Positions 56,641-64,000 of a stretch of 64,000 nt of DNA are shown in pieces. The stretch covers positions 167,407,874 through 167,471,873 of the forward strand of contig NC_134830.1 in NCBI RefSeq assembly GCF_004210375.1, in the 5' to 3' direction. How positions within the stretch are numbered: position 1 is the first letter of the stretch; the number at the start of each line of letters is the position of its first letter. Origin of the DNA: Tachypleus tridentatus. Taxonomy: Eukaryota > Arthropoda > Merostomata > Xiphosura > Limulidae. The translations under genes and the position numbers were made by a program. Below the pieces are notes generated by a model. The model worked only from the letters and a program-made list of their open reading frames with translations, made no database searches and was not told the origin of the DNA.

Positions 56641-57024
56641 ACTTATTATTAATGTTAAAAATTATTTCCATATTTATACACAAGATCTAAAAAATGAACA
56701 GAACTTCTCTGCACCTTGCAGACACTTAACACCCTTCAGTTATTTCGATTACTAACAGGCCCGGAGAGTTGAATGGTATTTATATACAAAATCTAAGAAA
56801 CGAGAAAGTTTGAGAAGTCAGCGGCGTAGTCGAAAGTACAAGTAAACAAAAAAAAAAAACATATAGCAAAATTTGAGAATGTCATCGAAAGGAATTTAGT
56901 GCGATCTTGTGTTAAAACTGTGAACTACTTCGACCGCGAGCTAGTAGTTCGTGCGGTGTCTGACAGATGCCGATATCGTCGTGCTTCCTTCAAAAATTTG
57001 AAATATCCCGCGTCACCCCTAGGA
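56641..57024. other. hAT 5' flank inside the element
   Basis: Sequence between the hAT terminal repeat and the first zinc-finger codons; presumed 5' untranslated part. Stop-rich frames in all directions. Confidence 0.5.
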
Positions 57025-57056
57025 GTTCGCCGCGACGCACAGTTTGGGAACCACTG
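57025..57056 (-). repeat. hAT terminal inverted repeat (one end)
   Basis: Read on the minus strand, CAGTGGTTCCCAAACTGTGC begins at 57056, the typical CAGTGGTTC-type end of this hAT group. The next bases outward (57057-57064, GCATAGAG) would be one copy of an 8-bp target duplication. The other end was not found. Confidence 0.75.
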
Positions 57057-57345
57057 GCATAGAGCACAGTTCGAAACGGCGATTTTACTGATTCTGAGTT
57101 TGTGTAGAACCCACTTGTCACGTTTTTTTCCACTTTTAAAATTTGATCAAGATGGTCCGAAGTTGTGGAAACGCCAACAGCCATTCCTTGTGTCATATCT
57201 CGAACATTCTGGTACGGGTTTCTTTCCGCTAATGCTCTCAGATGGTCGTTTCCAACAGCAGAAAGACATCTTCTGTCCTCCTTATTTTCAAGGCCCACTC
57301 ACATCTCCATTACGAAACTTTTGACTTTTAGTTGGTTCTTTCGCC
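57057..57345 (-). pseudogene. Mariner transposase N-terminal relic
   Basis: Minus-strand frame with GLENKEDRRCLSAVGNDHLR, ALAERNPYQNVRDM and TTSDHLDQILKVEK: the DNA-binding helix-turn-helix region of mariner-type transposases. After a frameshift it continues as a WVLHKL piece. It stops at the hAT end at 57056, so the hAT element inserted into an already resident mariner copy. The catalytic part was not found on the other side. Confidence 0.75.
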
Positions 57346-57579
57346 CCATGGTTGGTTGATATTGCGATCTGTTTGTGATGCATTATGACCAAGTTTGAAT
57401 TTATGCAAAAACAAATGATGCGCAACTTTTTTTATTTTCATCATTAATTGTAAAGGTCTGAAATATTGGAAATAAAGTTTGAGATAAAAGTAAAAACGTT
57501 AATGAATAGAAGAAAACTTTAGTTTTTCAATGGTATATATGAAGTCGTGAAAAATACAAGTTTCTTATCCCTATAAATA

Positions 57580-57858
57580 GGCCCGGCATGGCCAAGCGTG
57601 TTAAGGCGTTTGAATCGTAATCCCAGGGTCGCGGGTTCGAATACCGGTCGCACCAAACATGCTCGGCCTCCCACCCGTGGGGTCGTTATAATGTGACGGT
57701 CAATCCCACTATTCGTTGGTAAAAGAGTAGCCCAAGAGTTGGCGGTGGGTGGTGATGACTAGCTGTTTTCTCTCTGGTCTTACACTGCTAAATTAGAGAT
57801 GGCTAGCGTAGATAGTCCTTGAGTAGTTTTGTGCAAAATTCAAAAACAAAATAAAAAC
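57580..57858 (+). mobile_element. SINE, Thr-like family, full length
   Basis: Forward copy, head GGCCCGGCATGGCCAAGCGT, B-box GGGTTCGAATACC, tail GTGCAAAATTCAAAAACAAA. Confidence 0.95.
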
Positions 57859-58693
57859 ATCGCTATAAATTATTAACATTTTAGTATAAAAATCCACCAT
57901 TATTTTTCGAACAACTTAATATTTAGTGTGCTGAACTGAGAATCGGAGGATCCATGGTTCACGTCTTGTTGCAGCACCCAGCACTTTGGGAACGTTAATA
58001 CGTCATTGATAGTCAGAATTTACTACACTGTTACAGAAAAATTTATGATAGTAAGAAATATATAGCCACCGGAGTATCGGCAGAAACAGAATATAGATAT
58101 AAACCTAGAAAACAGTTTTCGAGTTTGAATAACAGTCTAGAAGGTCTCAATGCCAGAACATTTTCACGGATACATATTTTCTATACAACAACTGAGATTC
58201 AAATGTAAAATCAGAGATATTTCTTATTCCGTAGTGTTGAAACTGTATGCTAACAAACTTTCGAGCTTTAAATTACAGTTGTGTTAGTTTTATTATAGCA
58301 CGTGACATGAAGTTACTAATGGAATAATTAATTGAAGTATTGTTCTCACCTTTATTATATGTGTTATCGTTTTCCTAACGTTTCGACCACTGTATTCTCA
58401 GGACGTCATTAGATGTTATAACAGTATATTTTTTTTCTGTTTACACAGAAAGCTTTTTGTGTAATTCGGAGGATTTGAACCCCCGACTCTATTATTTAGA
58501 ATATAAACAGTAACTACATAGATATAAGAATGACGTCTCTAGCCTACACTGTTTAAATAACTAAACATTAAATTTGTTTGTGTAAATTCTGATATCCAAG
58601 ATAACGAGATAATATGTTGTGTTTTAACAAGAATTATTTGAAAATATATTCTCCTGAAAATCACGTTAACGTAGTTAAGCTCGGTGTCGTTTG
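57859..58693. other. Stretch with two tRNA-like remnants
   Basis: Pieces at about 57915-57965 (GTGTGCTGAACTGAGAATCG ... CATGGTTCACG) and 58440-58490 (GGAGGATTTGAACCCCCGAC) look like old SINE heads. No gene is supported. Confidence 0.4.
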
Positions 58694-58780
58694 ATTTGGT
58701 TTGTCTGAATTTCGCGCAATGCTAAACTGTGTAAAACTAGAGGGAAGGCAGATAGTCATCACCACCCACAGCCAACTCTC
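58694..58780 (-). mobile_element. SINE fragment with internal deletion
   Basis: Reverse tail GATTTGGTTTGTCTGAATTT joined to body GTGTAAAACTAGAGGGAAGG; head absent. Confidence 0.88.
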
Positions 58781-58783
58781 TCT

Positions 58784-58992
58784 TCTTAATGTCAGCTTAA
58801 CGTGGTAAAACATTGCTATAGATAGTACATGTTTTGTATTTGTTCATTATATCATCTTAACGTAGCAAAACATTACTATAGATAATACATGTTTTGTATT
58901 TGTTTATTATGTCATCTTAACGTGGTAAAACATTACTATAGATAACACGTTTTGTATTTGTTTATTATATCACTTTAACGTGGTTAAACATT
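58784..58992. repeat. 60-bp tandem repeat, about 3.5 copies
   Basis: Unit with CATCTTAACGTGGTAAAACA and ATGTTTTGTATTTGTTTATT. Confidence 0.93.
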
Positions 58993-59019
58993 GCTATAAA
59001 CAATATTTATGTCCTTTCA

Positions 59020-59945
59020 AATAAGTCTAGTTGAGCGTGTTTAGTTTTTTATTTAAAATAGCTTACGTGTGTTTATAAATCAGTCTAGTTGAGTGTATTT
59101 CGTTTCTGATTTAGAATAGCTTATGTGTGTTTTTCAATCAGTTCAGCTGAGCGTGTTTCGTTTTTGGTTTAGAATAGCTTACGTGTGTTTTTAACTCAGT
59201 CTAGTTGAGTGTGTTTTATTTCTGGTTTAGAATAACTTACGTGTGTTTTCAAATCAGTCTAGTTGAGCGTGTTTCGTTTTTGGTTTGGAATAGCTTACGT
59301 GTGTTTTTAACTTAGTCTCGTTGAGTGTATTTTGTTTTTGGTTTAGAATACCTTTAGTGTGTTTTTAACTCAGTCTAGTTGAGCGTGTTTCATTTCTGAT
59401 TTAGAATAGCTTATGTGTGTTTTTAAATCAGTCCAGCTGAGCGTGTTTCGTTTTAGGTTTAGAATAGCTTACGTGTGTTTTTAACTCAGTCTAGTTGAGT
59501 GTGTTTTGTTTTTGGTTTAGAATACCTAAAGTGTGTTTTTAAATCAGTCTAGTTGAGCGTGTTTTGTTTTAGGTTTAGAATAGCTTACGTGTGTTTTAAC
59601 AAAGTCCAGTTGAGTGTATTTCGTTTTTGGTTTAGAATAGCTTACGTGTGTTTTTAAATCAATCCAGTTGAGTGTGTTTCGTTTTTGGTTTAGAATAGCT
59701 TACGTGTGTTTTTGAATCAATCCAGTTGAGTGTGTTTCGTTTTTGGTTTAGAATAGCTTACGTGTGTTTTTAAATCAATCCAGTTGAGCGTGTCTCGTTT
59801 TTGGTTTAGAATAGCTTACACGTGTTTTAAAATCAATCCAGTTGAGTGTGTTTCGTTTTTGGTTTAGAATAGCTTACGTGTGTTTTTAACTCAGTCTAGT
59901 TAAGCGTGTTTCGTTTTTGGTTTAGAATAGTTGAAGAAATGTTTT
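59020..59945. repeat. 58-bp tandem repeat, about 16 copies
   Basis: Unit TTTTTAAATCAGTCTAGTTG, AGCGTGTTTCGTTTTTGGTT, TAGAATAGCTTACGTGTG. Confidence 0.96.
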
Positions 59946-62229
59946 CAATCAGTATTAAAAAACATAAGTATCTCCATATTTTTCATTGTTCAGAAACTAT
60001 CTGAAACTGTAGATAAACGACTATCATAAAAACTATAAAACATTTTTTATCACTAAACATTGCACTTACATTAGTCAAATTCTAAATAACTAATATCACG
60101 ACGTCTTTATAAAGACACACATGTACCTGCACTTATTAGATACGTAGCACCTTTGATAAGGTTATTGGAAATATCCGATAATGTAAAAATATTTGTCTTA
60201 TAACTTTATTAAACAAATACAGATAAGTCATACCGGAGTTGTGACTTGAAAGTTAACACATATTTGTCTTCAATCTCTACTGTTATTTGCTCGTAACAAT
60301 AATATGTGAAGAATTTACTGGAACGTTGTGAAGCTTGTTACGTCGCTGGCAGAGAGTAGAGTCTAAAGCACATTAAGTAATGGTACCATAGATCACAAAT
60401 AGCTATGATATGAAATATAAACATAATATTAAAAACACAAGTCAGAGTCCATTAAGATACTAAGAACATTTTTATTAACTGTATGATCAGCACCTACGAC
60501 TCATAACAATAACATTTTGGTTTTGTAAAAATCAACAAGAAATATTATTTTGTGACAGTTATTCTGGAAAACAAAACCCTGGAATTAATTGAAATCGAAT
60601 CTAAGTTAATTATGAATATTATATTATAATTGTAAGTTATTTTTCCATATTTAACCTTATTTAAAAGTTTAATTGTTTATGGATTTTATATAATATATAT
60701 ATATATATATAATTAGGAAATAATACGTAATATATATATATAATTAGGAAATAATATAATATATACATGATAATTAAGAAATAATATATAATATATATAT
60801 ATATAATAATTAGGAAATAACACATGTTGGAATTATGAAGTATAATAATAATATTATTATATTATTTGAAAAAAAATTAAAACGAATCTATTGAGTGAAA
60901 ATGAAAAAGCAAACAATATGTGAAGGACATTATAAGTAACAGCTGAAACTAATATTGGTAATAACATTTATAAAACATCCCTCATTACCATTTTTAAGAA
61001 AGATTCTCCGAGAAATAAGTACAGATATTGAATATTAAAGGAATAATTAACCTGATTGATTAAAAAACGTGTGAAGTCGCTACAAGAACAAAGAAACTAG
61101 TTTACGAATAACTAAGTTTGCTTTTTTAACTGTTGGTTGCACCAAGTTGAAAATCGTACTGTGTTAAATAGATGTAATGACAAGTTTACAAACAGTGAAA
61201 TATTTTTACTTTACACTGAGTAAGCCTAATTACTTACAAACAATGATATATAAGTCGTTGTATCAAACGAATTAGACTCAAAGGATTTTACATAGAAGAT
61301 CAAACTCATAACTAAAAAGGTATTACTTTAAGAAAGGTATCGTTTTATAGGAACAACTAGTATCAATATTGAACTATGTAATCAGAAGGGAAAAAAACCT
61401 ACCTTTATTTTCAACACGGTTTAAGCATTATCAAAATACCTAGAATAATATTTTATGCAATCTACGTTCCAATGATATAAGCTTTATAAATATGATAAAT
61501 GGAACAGGATAGCTTTAATATCAAATACGTTTTATGATAACATTTTTGAAGAACAATAGATCTAAGCCCTTGCTGATTGAAGAAAGACGTTAAATGTTAG
61601 TTCGTATGTGAAGTTGTATTGGCTCAGATGCACTGATGATTGTTTTATTATTTGAAACAAGTATTTAAGATTGGTGTAATTTTGTTCATGTTTCAGTAAT
61701 CTAGATCTAAAGGTAAATTCACTATTGAAAGGACTTATGAAACATTACATTTCTTGAATATATTGACACTGAAGTGTCTGAAAACAGCTCTTAGAAACTC
61801 ATATTTTTTATAAACCGATCAATTTTTGTACTTATTTAGGAGTCAAAGTAGCCATCCTAAACAAACCAAAACAAACATTTCGTAAGCAACAGTGAAAGAA
61901 TTAGTAAGTTGAATGCATTAAAATGTTTTAATTAGCTAGAAAATATCCGAAGGGTTTCACTGACAGTCGTTTATTTTCAGAAAATTGTATATTTTACTTA
62001 AATAACTTAAATAAATAAAGCTTATTTATTTACAACATAGATACGGTTTCTCTTTAACCCTTTAATACCTACACACGAGAAATTATGAACGTTAAGGAAA
62101 ATCAGCACTAAACGTTTCGGTATTCCTGTGGGAATTTTAGAACGATGTCTTCAGTTTATTTTCAATAACGTTTATTTTTAATTCGACAAAAAATATTTAC
62201 AGACAAGAAGAAAGGAGTTGTTATCTGAA
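59946..62229. other. AT-rich stretch with a microsatellite cluster
   Basis: No gene is supported. The TA-rich cluster at 60685-60835 is listed separately. Confidence 0.6.
60685..60835. repeat. TA-rich repeat cluster
   Basis: Three to four loose copies of (TA)n followed by ATAATTAGGAAATAATA. Confidence 0.88.
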
Positions 62230-63010
62230 ACAGGCTTGTGGTAATGTTTGCTTTGTAGATGCACTGGTGTCACGGTTTTAGAGAACACGAGAACCTGTAT
62301 TGTGATTTAAGTACATAGATGATATTGTTGTATTCGACCGTCTACTTTACACAGACTGAAAACGTTTCACATATATTTGAAGAACTGACATATAAGTGTA
62401 ATTTTTACTTCAGAGCTTTCGACAAGAAGCGGGGAACTCAATTTCCTAAATGTCATTTCTAACTGTTCGCAAAGTAAACTTATAATAAGTGTATACAAAA
62501 AAAAAACATGTCTAAACTGGTTTTCTTACCCTCAGATTCACATCATTATATGAAAAAAAACAACAACAACTAACACAGAACAAATCATGGATAACATCTG
62601 TACTTTTAGTTCTGAAGGAAGCAAACTCAAGAAATGCGTACACACTGAAACTGAATAAATATCCGGATAGATTTATTTATGATTAATTCAGAAGTGTTTC
62701 AGAGAAAATGAGGGTGCTTTTGTTATGTGAAAACACGACGATAAAGTTAACTTTACGAAATGTTCCATATATTAGTGAAGAATTAAAAGAGGCTTACAGT
62801 CAGTAATATCAAAGTCAAGGCAAGAAATAAAACCTGTACAAAAAAATGTATCAATACGTTCTTCATACAATCCAGACGATACTTCCAAGAAACATTTAGA
62901 CTTCCATAAAGACGTAGGAACAGACGACAGACGTACACTGAAAACGATATTTGTGAAGTAACTTTTAGAATATGCAATGAATTTTATATTGGAAAACGTG
63001 TCGTAATTAA
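62230..63010 (+). pseudogene. Possible Penelope-like reverse transcriptase relic
   Basis: On the plus strand, FKYIDDIVVF near 62305-62335 matches an RT catalytic YxDD motif with hydrophobic flanks. About 160 bp later a VYTKKTCLNWFSYP-like piece matches the position and wording of the YRKxT motif after the palm domain in Penelope-like and related polymerases. Stops and frameshifts are frequent. Identification rests on short motifs only. Confidence 0.4.
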
Positions 63011-63085
63011 GCCACATATTTGTTTTAACACGCCAGAGTCTTAATTCAATTCGATAAAGTAAAACAGCTAATAATTTTCTTCGTC

Positions 63086-63313
63086 GTTTGTTTGTTTTGA
63101 ATTTCTCCCAAAGCTATTCCAGGGCTGTCTGTGCTAGCCGTCCCTAATTTAGTAGTGTAAGACTAGAGAAAAGGCAGATAGTCATCACCACCCACCACCA
63201 ACTCTTTTACCAACGAATAGTTGGACTTCCCGTCACTTTATAACGACCCCGCGGCTGAAAGGGCGAGCATGTTTGGTGTGACCGGGATTCGAACCCACGA
63301 CCCTCGGATTACT
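63086..63313 (-). mobile_element. SINE, Thr-like family, head truncated
   Basis: Reverse copy from TTGTTTGTTTTGAATTTCTC to CGACCCTCGGATTAC, stopping 9 bp before the transposon end at 63323. Confidence 0.92.
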
Positions 63314-63322
63314 TTGTACATA

Positions 63323-64000
63323 ACACTATGTAACACAAATTTTGTTCCTGGATAGTATGTGTTATTTCCTAATTGCTTATGTTGTAAAAGTACAGAAAAT
63401 GGTCATTATTTCCTTCAAACTTTGCTTTTGTGACCTGGATAATGAAATTTAGAAATTAACCTGTTTTCTATGTAAAAACGGGCAAAAGGTCTGAATAAAA
63501 CAATATATGAATCAAGATTTACATGTATTTATACTAACGTTATACAAAAATGTTTAGAAGCGAGTAGTTTTTGAGATTTGCGACTGTAATGTATGTCACT
63601 TTCACGTATCAGCCCCCAAATATAGTCTCCCATCATGTTTTCGTTATACGCTCCTTTGTAGTAACGTTCAAAGTCTGGTATATCTTGGTGGAAGCGCTCG
63701 CCTTGCCCCTCTGAGTATTCTTCATGGTCTCTTTGAATTTATCAAGATGAGCGTTAAGGATATGGACTTTCAGGGACATCCTGCAGCCTATTTTACCGTA
63801 TTTTTTCACAAGAGCCTAAACCAATTCCACATAATTTTCGGCCTTGTGATTGTCCAAAAAGCCCCGAACCACTGCGACAAAGTTGCCCCAAGCTTTTTTT
63901 CCTTCCTACTGAGCTTCTTGGGGAATTCAGTGAACTTCAGGATCTTCTTTATTTGTGGTCCAACGAAAACACCAGCTTTGACCTTTGCCTCAGACACCTT
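63323..64000 (-). mobile_element. DNA transposon end with coding region, cut by window edge
   Basis: Begins with ACACTATGTAACACAAATTT then TGTTCCTG, the same end found inverted at both sides of the foldback copy at 24228-24700. This is the 3' end relative to the minus-strand coding region. The other end lies beyond the window. Confidence 0.8.
63560..64000 (-). pseudogene. Transposon-derived protein relic, C-terminal part
   Basis: Same family as the left-edge relic, C-terminal half. Minus-strand pieces: EAKVKAGVFVGPQIKKIL, a KAWGNFVAVVRGF stretch, ENYVELV, KYGKIGCRMSLKVHILNAHL, then EGQGERFHQDIPDFERYY and NENMMGDYIWGLIRES. An extra A in a run of seven (about 63894-63900) shifts the frame. A TAG falls after VELV, and another slip precedes the GERFHQDI part. 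Stretches of the left-edge copy line up with it (AKIKEGIFVGPQI against AKVKAGVFVGPQI). Superfamily not known to me. Confidence 0.8.

Noticed and set aside
56899..57324. 141-codon plus-strand frame
   Set aside because: It is the reverse shadow of the hAT end and the mariner relic, both of which read on the minus strand.

Overview
The window is eukaryotic and reads as an invertebrate animal genome: AT-rich, intron-bearing, full of tRNA-derived SINEs, DNA transposons, degraded retroelements and minisatellites. The best guess is a chelicerate, probably a horseshoe crab. That rests on the cadherin sequence and my memory of the abundant SINE, not on a search.

The one clear host gene is a non-classical cadherin on the minus strand. 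Ten exons are recognisable, running 5' to 3' from 23894 down to 1345. They are bounded by GT/AG sites with matching phases and encode about 400 residues of EC1, EC2, EC3 and EC4. One EC3 exon, between 7706 and 11599, was not found. The gene runs off the left edge. Its 5' end (signal peptide, promoter) is not certain: a 45-bp exon candidate lies at 26337-26381 and a CpG-richer strong donor near 44656. If the gene starts that far out, most of 26-45 kb is first intron.

Mobile elements by region: 1-858 and 63323-64000 hold two broken members of one transposon protein family, facing opposite ways. A nearly intact Tigger/pogo transposon (4040-6408) sits inside a SINE. A P2X7-like coding piece lies at 10501-10743, LINE reverse-transcriptase debris at 14640-15950, and a foldback derivative of the right-edge transposon at 24228-24700. 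A 164-bp foldback with a hammerhead-like core is at 28071-28234. A hAT (ZBED5-like) relic sits in a mariner relic at 54935-57345, and a Penelope-like RT relic at 62230-63010. About 29 copies or pieces of a Thr(CGT)-like tRNA SINE and about a dozen of a Val-like tRNA SINE are spread throughout.

At least fifteen unrelated tandem arrays are present, with units of 27 to 92 bp. The largest are at 17735-19325 (35 bp), 42185-43275 (about 80 bp), 47745-49215 (92 bp with a 184-bp higher order) and 59020-59945 (58 bp). No true tRNA, rRNA, CRISPR array or prokaryotic operon was seen. Most remaining sequence is AT-rich intronic or intergenic DNA in which I see nothing.
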